From contig NZ_CP117435.1 in the NCBI RefSeq assembly GCF_030687495.1, positions 682,001 to 746,000 of the forward strand: DNA of 64,000 nucleotides. Reading direction: 5' to 3'. Of the stretch, positions 1 through 9,900 are shown in pieces. Numbering within the stretch: position 1 is the stretch's first letter; every line of letters starts with the position of its first letter. Origin of the DNA: Pseudomonas sp. FP453 (GTDB lineage Bacteria > Pseudomonadota > Gammaproteobacteria > Pseudomonadales > Pseudomonadaceae). Below the pieces are notes generated by a model. The model ran no database searches, was not told the origin of the DNA, and saw only the letters and a list, made by a program, of their open reading frames with translations. The position numbers were made by a program, and so were the translations under genes.

Positions 1-191
1 CTACCAAGACGCTCAAGGGCGACGATCGCAAGGCGTTCATGAAAACCTGCCTGTCGGCCCCGGCGGCCAATGACGCCAAGACCCTGACGCCGCAGCAGCA
101 GAAGATGAAAGACTGCAATGCGACGGCGAAGACCAAGGCGCTGGCCGGCGATGCGCGCAAGACCTTCATGAGCACTTGCCTCAAAGGCTGA
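1..191 (+). CDS. psiF: PsiF-family protein, C-terminal part (5' end outside window)
   Basis: The open frame runs in from the left edge (codons from base 3) and ends at TGA 189-191. The visible 62 residues hold the two PsiF half-repeats: a KAFMKTCLS segment and a KTFMSTCLKG segment, joined by a stretch with QQQKMKDCNATAK. PsiF repeats are short, conserved-cysteine modules of small secreted or periplasmic proteins first noticed as phosphate-starvation inducible in E. coli; molecular function is unknown. The signal peptide would lie outside the window. Family assignment rests on the repeated K-x-F-M-x-T-C-L pattern. Confidence 0.8.
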   Translation, partial: TKTLKGDDRKAFMKTCLSAPAANDAKTLTPQQQKMKDCNATAKTKALAGDARKTFMSTCLKG

Positions 192-213
192 TCACGATCT
201 CACAGCCAATGAA

Positions 214-247
214 GATCAAATGTGGGAGCCAGCTCCCACACTTGATC
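214..247. terminator. REP-derived hairpin after psiF
   Basis: A 16-bp inverted repeat (214-229 against 232-247, one mismatch) with a 2-base loop, built from the REP core TGTGGGAGC and its complement. It sits 22 bases after the psiF stop with no T-run, so it is a stable hairpin that could stop or stabilise the psiF transcript rather than a canonical terminator. Confidence 0.5.
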
Positions 248-329
248 GCATTCACAACCTACCCACTCGCTTGATTCCCTCAAGGCTGGCAGACTGCCCA
301 TCCTTTAACGCCGTTTGTTTTGAGGCTGT

Positions 330-1319
330 ATGCCAACGTTTTCTCAGCGTCATGTGTTGTTGCTGGCCAGCTACATCATCATTTTCGGCGGACTGCTGCT
401 GGTACTTCCGCTCAAATTACTGCCCAGCCTGCTGGCGGGTCTGTTGGTGTTCGAGCTGGTCAATATGCTCACCCCGCAACTGCAACGGCTGATCGAAGGC
501 CGGCGCGCACGCTGGCTGGCGGTGGCCCTGCTGGGCACCTTGATCGTCAGCGTGCTGACCCTGATCTTTGCCGGCGCCATCAGCTTCCTGCTCCACGAAG
601 CGGAAAATCCCGGGGCTTCCCTCGACAAATTCATGGGCGTGGTCGACCGCGCACGCGGCCAGTTGCCGCCGTTTATCGACGCCTACCTGCCCGCCAGCGC
701 CGCCGAGTTCCGCGTGGCCATCGGCGACTGGATGAGCAAACACCTGAGCGAACTGCAGCTGGTCGGCAAAGACGCCGCCCACATGTTCGTCACCCTGCTG
801 ATCGGCATGGTGCTCGGCGCGATCATCGCCCTGCAACGCGTGCCCGACCTGACCAAGCGCAAACCCCTGGCCGCCGCGCTGTTCGACCGCCTGCACCTGC
901 TGGTCCAGGCCTTTCGCAATATCGTCTTCGCCCAGATCAAGATCGCCGCGCTCAACACCGCCTTCACCGCCGTGTTCCTCGCCGTGGTGTTGCCGTTGTG
1001 CGGGATTCACCTGCCGCTGACCAAAACCCTGATCGTGCTGACCTTCCTGCTGGGCCTGCTGCCGGTGATCGGCAACCTGATGTCCAACACGCTGATCACC
1101 ATCGTCGCGCTGTCGCTGTCGATCTGGGTGGCGGTGGCGGCGTTGGGCTACTTGATCGTGATCCACAAGATCGAGTACTTCCTCAACGCGCGGATCGTCG
1201 GCGGGCAGATCAGTGCCAAGTCGTGGGAGTTGTTGCTGGCGATGCTGGTGTTTGAGGCGGCGTTTGGCCCTGCCGGGAGTGGTGGCGGGGCCGATTTATT
1301 ATGCGTATCTCAAGAGTGA
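330..1319 (+). CDS. AI-2E/PerM family permease, C-terminus frameshifted
   Basis: Polytopic membrane protein of the AI-2E transporter (PerM/YdiK/TqsA) family. Paired hydrophobic helices lie near residues 8-45 and 62-88, then a soluble stretch (about 90-145), then helices near 150-170, 205-235, 238-290, as in the family. ATG 330 follows a TGAGG ribosome site. As read, the last about 13 codons (after FEAAFGPAG) are out of frame. Removing one base from the GGG at 1275-1277 restores VVAGPIYYAYLKSELK and a stop at 1342-1344, the conserved family ending, giving 337 aa. Transport substrate is unknown; similarity to AI-2 exporters does not prove AI-2 transport. Convergent with the Hsp70 gene. Confidence 0.8.
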   Translation: MPTFSQRHVLLLASYIIIFGGLLLVLPLKLLPSLLAGLLVFELVNMLTPQLQRLIEGRRARWLAVALLGTLIVSVLTLIFAGAISFLLHEAENPGASLDKFMGVVDRARGQLPPFIDAYLPASAAEFRVAIGDWMSKHLSELQLVGKDAAHMFVTLLIGMVLGAIIALQRVPDLTKRKPLAAALFDRLHLLVQAFRNIVFAQIKIAALNTAFTAVFLAVVLPLCGIHLPLTKTLIVLTFLLGLLPVIGNLMSNTLITIVALSLSIWVAVAALGYLIVIHKIEYFLNARIVGGQISAKSWELLLAMLVFEAAFGPAGSGGGADLLCVSQE

Positions 1320-1368
1320 GCTGAAGCTTGGGGGGATGGTTTAAGGCTTGTGTTGCCTGGGCTGACGT

Positions 1369-1443
1369 CATCGCGGGCAAGCCCGCTCCCACATTTAGAT
1401 TTGTGAACACAGTCAAATGTGGGAGCCGGGCTTGCCCGCGATA
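1369..1443. repeat. REPIN (REP doublet) between convergent genes
   Basis: Two inverted REP arms (about 1369-1396 and 1415-1443) of the variant reading GGGCTTGCCCGCGAT rather than GGCTTGCCTGCGAT. It lies in the gap between the ends of the permease and Hsp70 genes. Confidence 0.85.
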
Positions 1444-1470
1444 GGGGCGCCACGGTCTTTCAGGTGAAAC

Positions 1471-2739
1471 TCAGTAGCCGTACCGCTTGCTGGCCTCAAT
1501 CGCCAACCCACTGCCGATGCTGCCAAAGATATTCCCTTCCACATGCCGCGCATTCGGCAGCATCGCCGAGATGCTGTGGCGCAATGCCGGAATCCCGCTG
1601 GAACCGCCGGTAAAGAACACCGTGTCCACCTGCGCCACGCTCACCGAAGCGTCGTTGAGCAGCTGCGTCACGCTACCGCGCACGCGCTCCAGCAAGGCGT
1701 CGATGGACGACTCGAACAGCGCACGGCTCAGGTCCACGCTCAGGCCCGCTTCGATGCGGTCCAGCGCGACGTGGCGGCTGTCTTCGTGGGTCAGCTGGAT
1801 CTTGGTTTCTTCCACTTCCATGGCCAACCAGTGCCCGGCACGCTGTTCGATCAGCTTGAACAGGCGGTCGATGCCGCCGGTGTCTTCGATGTCGTAGCGC
1901 ATGCTGCCCAATGCCAGCTGGGATTTTTGCGAGTACACCGAGTTGATCGTGTGCCAGGTCGCCAGGTTCATGTGGTGGCTGGTGGGCATGTAGGCGCCGC
2001 TCTTCATGCGGCTGCCGTAGCCGAACAGCGGCATCATGCCGTTCAGCGAGAGCTGCTTGTCGAAGTCGGTACCGCCGATGTGCACGCCGCCGGTGGCGAG
2101 GATGTCGCTCTGGCGGTTGTCGTTGTGACGGCGATCCGGCGACAGGCGCACCAGGGAGAAGTCGGACGTACCACCGCCGATGTCGACGATCAGTACCAGC
2201 TCTTCTTTCTGGATGGTGGACTCGTAGTCGAACGCGGCCGCAATCGGCTCGTACTGGAACGAAATGTCCTTGAAGCCGATCTTGCGCGCCACATCCACCA
2301 GGGTGTTCTCGGCTTCCTGGTCGGCCATCGGGTCGTCATCGACGAAAAACACCGGGCGGCCCAGCACCACTTCTTCGAACTCACGGCCGGCGTTGGCTTC
2401 GGCGCGGGTCTTGAGCTGGCCGATAAACAGCGCCAGCAGGTCGGTGAACGGCATCGCCGTGCCGAGTACGCTGGTGTCGTGCTTGATCAGCTTGGAACCC
2501 AGCAGGCTCTTGAGCGAGCGCATCAGCCGGCCTTCGTAGTTTTCCAGGTACTCGTGCAGCGCCAGGCGGCCGTACACCGGGCGGCGTTCCTCGAAGTTGA
2601 AGAACACCACCGACGGCAGGGTGATCTTGTCGTCCTCCAGCGCAATAAGCGTCTCCTCGCCGGGGCGGATCCAGCCGACGGTGGAGTTGGACGTGCCGAA
2701 GTCGATGCCGCAGGCACGGGCTGGGGATGAGTTTTCCAT
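1471..2739 (-). CDS. yegD: YegD-like Hsp70-family chaperone
   Basis: 422-residue actin-fold ATPase of the Hsp70 superfamily but without the normal substrate-binding domain of DnaK (about 640 aa), matching the YegD subfamily. Phosphate-1 loop GIDFGTSNSTVGW is near residue 11, phosphate-2 IVDIGGGTSDFSLV is mid-protein, and the adenosine motif FTGGSSGIPALR is near the C-terminus. ATG 2739 (MENSSPARACGIDFG) is preferred over an upstream frame extension because the actin-like fold begins immediately and GGAA lies at a usable distance. It is divergent from the J-protein gene cbpA; a partnership is an inference from position only. Confidence 0.88.
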   Translation of the reverse strand: MENSSPARACGIDFGTSNSTVGWIRPGEETLIALEDDKITLPSVVFFNFEERRPVYGRLALHEYLENYEGRLMRSLKSLLGSKLIKHDTSVLGTAMPFTDLLALFIGQLKTRAEANAGREFEEVVLGRPVFFVDDDPMADQEAENTLVDVARKIGFKDISFQYEPIAAAFDYESTIQKEELVLIVDIGGGTSDFSLVRLSPDRRHNDNRQSDILATGGVHIGGTDFDKQLSLNGMMPLFGYGSRMKSGAYMPTSHHMNLATWHTINSVYSQKSQLALGSMRYDIEDTGGIDRLFKLIEQRAGHWLAMEVEETKIQLTHEDSRHVALDRIEAGLSVDLSRALFESSIDALLERVRGSVTQLLNDASVSVAQVDTVFFTGGSSGIPALRHSISAMLPNARHVEGNIFGSIGSGLAIEASKRYGY

Positions 2740-2824
2740 GACAATCAGGTTCCGGTTGAAAAACGGCCGCGCAGTGTATGCCAGTCGAGGGCGGATGCGT
2801 AGGCCGACCATCTGTTAAATCTTG

Positions 2825-2852
2825 CTTGAAACCTGGCGATTCGCCCCCACAT
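2825..2852 (+). promoter_or_regulatory. Candidate sigma32 (RpoH) promoter for cbpA
   Basis: CTTGAAA at 2825-2831, a 13-base spacer, then CCCCACAT at 2845-2852. This agrees closely with the established sigma32 consensus CTTGAAA-N11-16-CCCCATnT and lies about 125 bases upstream of the cbpA start. Heat-shock control of a J-protein is biologically expected. Confidence 0.6.
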
Positions 2853-2977
2853 CTGCTGCATACGGCAAGCGCCGATAACACTTTGACGCACCCCCAGGCC
2901 ACAAGACTCAACAGGTGCAAACCACCGCACGTTGTGCCCCGGGCTGTGCGATCTCGATTAAGGATGGTGAACCGCCG

Positions 2978-3916
2978 ATGGATTTCAAAGACTACTACAA
3001 GATTCTGGGTGTCGAGCCGAGCGCGGACGACAAGGAAATCAAGGCCGCGTACCGCAAGCTCGCGCGCAAATATCACCCGGACGTGAGCAAGGAAAAAGAC
3101 GCCGAAGCCAAGTTCAAGGACGCGTCCGAAGCCTACGAGGCGCTCAAGAGCGCGGACAAGCGCGCCGAATACGACGAGCTGCGCAAATACGGCCAGCATG
3201 GCCAGCCGTTCCAGGGGCCACCGGGCTGGCAGAGCCGTGGCGGCTTTGGCGGCGGCCAGGACCAGGGCGACTTCTCGGACTTCTTCAGCTCGATCTTCGG
3301 CTCCCGTGGCGATGCCTTTGGTGGCGGCCAGCGCCGTCCGGCCGGGCGCAAGGGCCAGGACGTGGAGATGCAGCTGACCGTGTCCCTGGAAGAGACGCTG
3401 TCCACCGAGTCCAAGCAGATCAGCTTCCAGGTGCCGCAGTACGACGCCTCGGGCCGTCACGTCAGCAACACCACCAAGAGCCTGAACGTGAAGATCCCCG
3501 CCGGCGTGGCCGACGGCGAGCGCATCCGCCTCAAAGGCCAGGGCGCACCGGGGATTGGCGGCGGGGCCAATGGCGACCTGTACCTGATCATCAAGTTTGC
3601 GCCGCATTCGAAGTTCGAAGTCGAAGGCGACAACCTGGTGATCACCTTGCCACTGGCACCGTGGGAACTGGCGCTGGGCGCCGAAGTGGCCGTGCCGACC
3701 CTGACCGGCAAGATCAACCTCAAGGTGCCGGCCGGCAGCCAGAACGGCCAGCGCATGCGCGCCAAGGGCCATGGCTTGCTGAACAAGGCTGGGGAGCGAG
3801 GTTTCCTGTACATCCAGCTCAAGGCAGTAATGCCCAAGCAGGCGGATGACGAGACCATCGCCCTGTGGCAGGAACTGGCGAAAAAGGCCGCGTTCAACCC
3901 ACGGGAAAACTTCTGA
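2978..3916 (+). CDS. cbpA: Curved-DNA-binding J-domain protein CbpA
   Basis: 312 aa, near E. coli CbpA (306). Residues 1-70 are a J-domain with the HPD triad in KYHPDVSK, which stimulates DnaK ATPase. Then comes a G/F-rich linker (about 75-115: [26 protein letters not shown]), then the two beta-sandwich C-terminal domains; there is no zinc-finger (no CxxCxGxG), which separates it from DnaJ. Start ATG 2978 is chosen because [12 protein letters not shown] is the canonical J-domain start. Class II co-chaperones of this type also bind DNA. The usual partner cbpM is not next to it: the following gene is the giant LRR protein. Confidence 0.93.
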   Translation: MDFKDYYKILGVEPSADDKEIKAAYRKLARKYHPDVSKEKDAEAKFKDASEAYEALKSADKRAEYDELRKYGQHGQPFQGPPGWQSRGGFGGGQDQGDFSDFFSSIFGSRGDAFGGGQRRPAGRKGQDVEMQLTVSLEETLSTESKQISFQVPQYDASGRHVSNTTKSLNVKIPAGVADGERIRLKGQGAPGIGGGANGDLYLIIKFAPHSKFEVEGDNLVITLPLAPWELALGAEVAVPTLTGKINLKVPAGSQNGQRMRAKGHGLLNKAGERGFLYIQLKAVMPKQADDETIALWQELAKKAAFNPRENF

Positions 3917-3924
3917 AATAGCCT

Positions 3925-3946
3925 CCGCGCTAACTATCTAGCGCGG
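3925..3946. terminator. Hairpin after cbpA
   Basis: Perfect 8-bp stem CCGCGCTA / TAGCGCGG around a 6-base loop, 9 bases after the cbpA stop. There is no T-run after it, so termination is plausible but unproven. Confidence 0.4.
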
Positions 3947-3998
3947 CTCCCTTCGTCGGCCATGATGTGCTGAGGCTCCTTTTTACTGGAGCAACATC

Positions 3999-6900
3999 AT
4001 GGCCGATCTGTCTTCCGCCAGCCCGCCGGCGGCGACCCAAAGCATCCACCGCAACTACCTTGAACAGGCCAGCCCGGCCTGGCTGATCAATGCCACGCCG
4101 TCCCGCCGTGCCCAATTCAAAGGCACACCGGCAGTGCTGCCGGATTGGTTTGAGCGTGCCTCACCCAGCCAGCGCCAGGCGCTGTACCAGCAATTCACTG
4201 CCAGCTTCACGGCCCAGACTGTGCTCGACAAGGCCATGGCGCCGCTGCAAGACATCGACGCCTTCGCCGAGCCGCTGCTGGTCAAGGCGTTGCAAGAGCA
4301 ATTCGGCGTGCAACTGGATGTGCATAAGACATTGCTGCACCTGCGCAAGCCCATCGAGTTCGGAGTGCTTGGCACCACCATCGGCAGTTTTGAAGTGCTG
4401 CGCCTGCCGCTGTTGCAGGCCGCGTTGCACAACTTCGAAGCCAGGGAGTGCGAGGTGGGGGCGTTTCATGCGTCGTCGGGCTTTCTCCAGCAAACGACAG
4501 CCGGCGACACCGAGCCGCTCAGCACCGCGTTGACGGTGGTGCAGTTCACTGGGTTGTGCCGCTCGCTGGACATCGGCGCGCAGTACCAGCGCCACCTCGA
4601 CGATTTCCTGTACCCCAAGGATGGCGTGGCGGAACAGGCGCTGCGGCTCAAGTTCAGTACCGCGCGCAAGGCCGACCTGGCGGCGGCCGCGGAAACGGCG
4701 TTGTTGAAAAAAGACATTACGCCGGCGGATTACCAGATGATCACCTCGGTGATCGACGGTGAGCTCCATCCCAAAATGGGCAATAAGCAGGTGTGGTTCA
4801 ACGACCTCGGCCTGATGAAAAAACGCATGACCGGCTGCGTGGCGTTCGTCATTTGCGAGAAGTACCGCTATGCCGATGACGTGATCCTCTACATCCCCCA
4901 CGACCCGTACCATCCGTTGAAACGCTACAACCGGGCCGAGATGGTGGCGATGTTCACGCAGCGCTTTGCCGCACGCGATACCCCTGACCCGGGCGACGGC
5001 AGCCCCACGGCGTACCAGCGGTTCTTCAGCCAGTTTGTGGCCTATGGCGACCTGCCTGCGTACTTCGACGCGCTGACCGAAGACGTCGAGGCGCTCACGG
5101 TCGGGGAAAAACTGCTGCCCTATGTGTCGCTGCTCAACGAGTTGTCCAAGGGCATCAACCCGTTCGCGACGTTTACTTCCGTTCGAGAATGGCCCCCCGC
5201 ACCGCCGTCGGCCAAGCGGCCCAACCCGCAGCCGTTTCTCAACCCAATCACCCTGTCGCGCAAAGGCCATGGCGTGTGGGCCGACAACATCGAGCTGTGG
5301 GGCTACCTGTTTGAGCAATATCGCGCCAAGACCCTCGCCGATGCCCGCAGCCATGCCGTGCCCACTGCCGATGTCGATGCCCGCGTGCGTTCGCAAAAAC
5401 TCGCCAAGCTGCTCAATATCGGCCTGTTGGCGCTGAATACGGTCTCGATGTTCGTGCCGGTGTTGGGCGAAGTGATGATGGCGGTGATGGCCGGGCAAAT
5501 GCTCTACGAAACCTTCGCCGGCACCCTGGAGTGGAGTGAAGGCGACCGTCGCGCGGCCAAGGCGCACCTGGTGGATGTGGCTGAAAACCTGGCCTTTATC
5601 GCGGTGATGGCGGTGGGTGGGAAAGTGCTAGCCAAGGTGATCGCGGTCAAGCCCGAGCCGTTGATTGAAAAGCTCGATCCGGTGGCCCTGGCCGATGGCA
5701 AGGCGAGTTTGTGGAAACCGGACTTCACCGGCTATGAAAGCCCAGTCGACTTGCCGCCCGGCAGGGCGCCCAACGCCTTGGGTGAGTACGCGCTCAACGG
5801 TAAAAGCTACATACGCCAGTCGGGCAGGCTCTACGAGAAAACCTTCGACAGCACCCTCAACCGCTGGCGCCTGCAGCACCCCACTGACCCCCAGGCCTAT
5901 CAACCACTGCTCAGTCACAATGGCGCGGGCGCCTGGCGGCTGGCGTTGGAGCGACCACTGGAGTGGGACCGCATCACGCTGCTGCGCCGCCTGGGCTCGA
6001 TGGCGGATGGCTTCACCGATGAGCAACTGCTGAACATCGCCGACATCAGCGGCACCCGTGATGACGCCCTGCGCAAAATGCATGTGGATAACGCGCCCCC
6101 GCCGCCCGAGTTGGCCGATGCCCTGCGCTTGTTCAGGGTCGACCAGGATGTGGCGCAGGTGATCGAGCAGGTCAGCAGCGGCCAGGCCGTGGACGGTCGC
6201 TACCTGTTCACCCTGCCGCTGGTCACGGCAATGCCGCGCTGGCCGGTGGGCCGGGTGCTGGAAGTGTTCGATGGGCCGGGTCTGACCGGCAACTCGCAAC
6301 GGTATGGCGTGGAGCGGCTGTTCCATGGGGCCAGGTTGAAACCCGCGATTCGCATCAGCCGCGCCGATGTGGTGAGCAGCAAACTGCCGGCGCAGATCCT
6401 CGCCGCGCTGGATGAAACCGAGGTCGTCGGCCTGCTTGGCGGCGAAGCGGCGCGGGTGCGTGACAACCGGCCCATGGAGTTTCGCCAGCAACTCGCCGAC
6501 TACGCGCGTACCCGGCAGCCGGCGCTGTTCGACAGCCTGTACAGGGGCACCGATGCGCCCGACCCCAGCGTCGCCAAGCTGCAACGCCTGTACCCCGGCC
6601 TGAGCGAACCTGCCGCGCACAGCGTGCTGGCCGAAAGCGACGTGGCGCAACTGCACCACCTGCACAGCACCGGACGTGTGCCGTTGGCCATGCAGGAACA
6701 GATTCGCTGGCATCAGCGCCAGGGCCGCCTGGGGCATGCCTATGCCGGCCTGCACATGGAAAACCTGACCGCCGCCAGCAGCAAGCGCCTGGCACTGCAT
6801 ACCTTGAGCACACTGCCAGGCTGGTCGGACCAGGTACGCCTGGAAGTGCGCGACGGCAATGTCAAAGGCGCCTTGCTGGACGGCATCGGCCGCCTGGACG

Positions 6901-9900
6901 CGCCCCAGCGCAAGTTCCTGGTCAAGCGAGGCCCGATCTATCAGGCGTTCGACGAGCGTGGCGAGGCCCTCAACAGCCTGCCGCGCCATGGCGATAACTT
7001 TTACGCATCCCTGATGCATGCCTTGCCTGATGATGCGCGCCAGGCCCTGGGCATGCCCCATGTCGGGCAGAGCCAGGACCTGCGCCGCGCGATCATTGAC
7101 CACGCGGTGGCGCATCCGGTGGCGTCGGCGCAGATCGTCGAGGGCGCCGTCGCCAGGCAATCCTGGTTCAAGCCGCCGCAGCGTATTGCGCCGAACAAGC
7201 TGGGGTATCCAGCCAGTGGCCGTGGGGAGGGCGCAGTGTCTTCGCTGGCCCTGCGGGCCCAGGCGCTCTACCCGGACATGACCGCAGAGCAGGCCGAGGC
7301 GTTTGTGCTGGGCAGGGTCCGCGAAGGCAGCAGCCACACGCAGATTTTTACCCTGCTGGAGAATCGCCGTAACGAGTGGAATCTACTGAACACCACGCTG
7401 GACACCTGGGCGGCCACGGTTTCGGATGATCTGTTTTTGCGCAGCCATCCGGCGATGGACCCGCGCTTGCGCATGGCCAGTGCGCTCAAGCGCTGTTGGC
7501 AACGCGGCCCCTTGCCGGAGTTGCCCGGGCATGCCGATCTGGTCCTTAACGGCGACGAGGCGCTGCCACCGCTAAGCGCAGATTTTTCCCATGTGCGGAC
7601 GTTGACGATGCGCGGGCGTCGGCTGCTCGAGAACAGCGAACAGCTGCTTGATCATTTTCCCCGCCTGCAGGCATTGAGCCTGGTGGGGACCAACACGGCG
7701 ATGGGCAATGTGCTGGGCGCCATGGAGCGCTTGCTCGCGCTGACCCGCCTGCACATCGAGGGCGTGGAAAGCCTGGGCGCGCAAGAGCAAACCCGGCTGG
7801 AAGGGCTGACCCGCCTGCAACAGTTGACCCTGAACTCAACCCATCGCTTGTTGCGGCCGCTGGATGTCAGCCGAATGAGCCAGCTGCATACCCTGAAACT
7901 GTCAGGCAGCGTGCAACACGTATTTCCGTTGGGGGTGTTCGATCTTCCAGAGCTGCGCACCCTGGACTTCAAGGGCTCGGACATCGATGAACTTCCCCCC
8001 CAACTGTTTGAGCCGGGGCATGAGCGGCTGTGGCCGGGCCTGTCCTTGAAGTGGTCGCGGTTCATGCGCGAGCGGTTCAAGGCGGCCTATGCCTATATCG
8101 AAAGCCACCCGGAGCACCTGATGGACCAGGATGAAATGGTCAGGGATTATTGCGTCGGCCAATTCTATGGGCACCTTGGTCGGCCCGCCCTCAGCAACCC
8201 GGCCAATGATGCGGCACTGCGGTCCGAGTTTTTTGCACGTTGGCCCACCACTCAGGAGCGGTTCGTCGCGATAGAAGCGCTGAGTACCGAGTACGCCGGC
8301 CTGACCGAAGGCCTTGAAGGCTGGGTGCTTCAGAGTGCGGACCCGGTCGAGCGCAGCCACCGTGCGACGATTGACTACGCCTTGCGCAGCCAGTGGTACC
8401 AGGGCTTGCATGTCCGCTACGACGTCAGCCAGGCGCCGGCACTGAGCTTGCCCGGCATGGTGGTCAGCGAACTGCCTCGACTCGCCGCCGATAGCTTTAC
8501 CCATGTGACCGACTTGCGCGTGTCGAACGCCCAAGTACCCAGCGCCGCATTGAGCGCCTTCATGCGTGGCTTTACCGCCCTGCATTCGCTGGATGCAAGC
8601 GGCTGTGGCTTGACCGAGTTGACAATGGCGCCGGGGGACTGGCCGTTCCTCAGGCATCTGGACCTGAGCAACAACCCTTTGGCCACCCTGGACGTCAGCG
8701 GTTTGCGTCAACTCCAGGCCTTGAACCTGCACGGCAGCGCATTGGCTGCGTGGCCGACGGGGGCGCAGCTATTGCCTGCGCTTGAGTGGCTGGACTTGCG
8801 CAGTACGCAGCTTGCCGATCTGCCGGACAGCGTCCTGGCCCACGACCGCATCTTGCTCAACAGCAACCTGTCTGGCGCACCCTTGACCGCCGAGGCGCAA
8901 TCGCGGCTGGCGACAGCGCGCCAGCGCATCGAGCAACGGTGGGGGCTTTCCGACGGCACGTTGAGCCTGTTCGAACAGCGCCCCGTCGATGATGTATTTC
9001 CGCCCGAGGAAAGTGCCAGCAGCCTGACTCAGCAGTTGTTGCCGATAATGGCGACAGATACCGGCCACGACACGCTCTCGCTGGAGCAGCAGCTGCAACG
9101 CCTGCGCCCGGCACTGGGCGCTGAAAGGGCTGGGCAATGGCTTGAACGCCTGCGCGGCGAAGGGCTGAGTGACCTGCAAGTGCGGGAACGCATCGGGACC
9201 TGGGAACAGGCCCATGGGGCGCTGACACGGCGCTTGAATGACTGGATATTCACCCGCCGCTTCAACCTGGGCCACGACATGCTGGTGACCTCCAACACCC
9301 GTCAGTTGGCCGCTGAGGATATCCTGGCCCGCTGGCTCGACGGCGTGTCGGGTGTGCTGGCAAACCGAGCGCTGAGTTTCCACGGCATGATCCTCGGCGA
9401 CTTGCCGGACCTGGCGCTCACGCTGGACCATATCGACAGCTTGAACCTGAACGGCGTGCAACTCTCGGGGCAGGGTTCCAATGCTTTCCTCAGGGCGTTT
9501 CCCCGGCTCAATACCCTGGTGTTGAGCAGCAACCCGCTGCACACTTTTCCGGATGCCGTGGTCGCCATGGCCGAACTGCGCCGCCTGGAGTTGTCGGCCG
9601 TGGGGGTCAACGATCCGGAACTGCTGTACGCCACATTGGTGCACCTTGAGCGATTGCAGTGGCTGGACTTGAGCTACTGCGACCTGGACAACTTCCGCGT
9701 TGACCAATTCAGCCAGTTGCACACCCTGAACCTGAGCAACAACGAGTTGACCGAGTGGCCGCAGGGCGCTTTGCAGGCCGGTGCGTTGCGCGCGCTGGAA
9801 CTGGGCAGCAATCAGCTGGAGTCGATTCCCCCAGGCGCACTGGAAGGTGCGCACGACCGCTTGATGGCGGGCGTCAACCTGACCGACAACTTCGGCTTGC

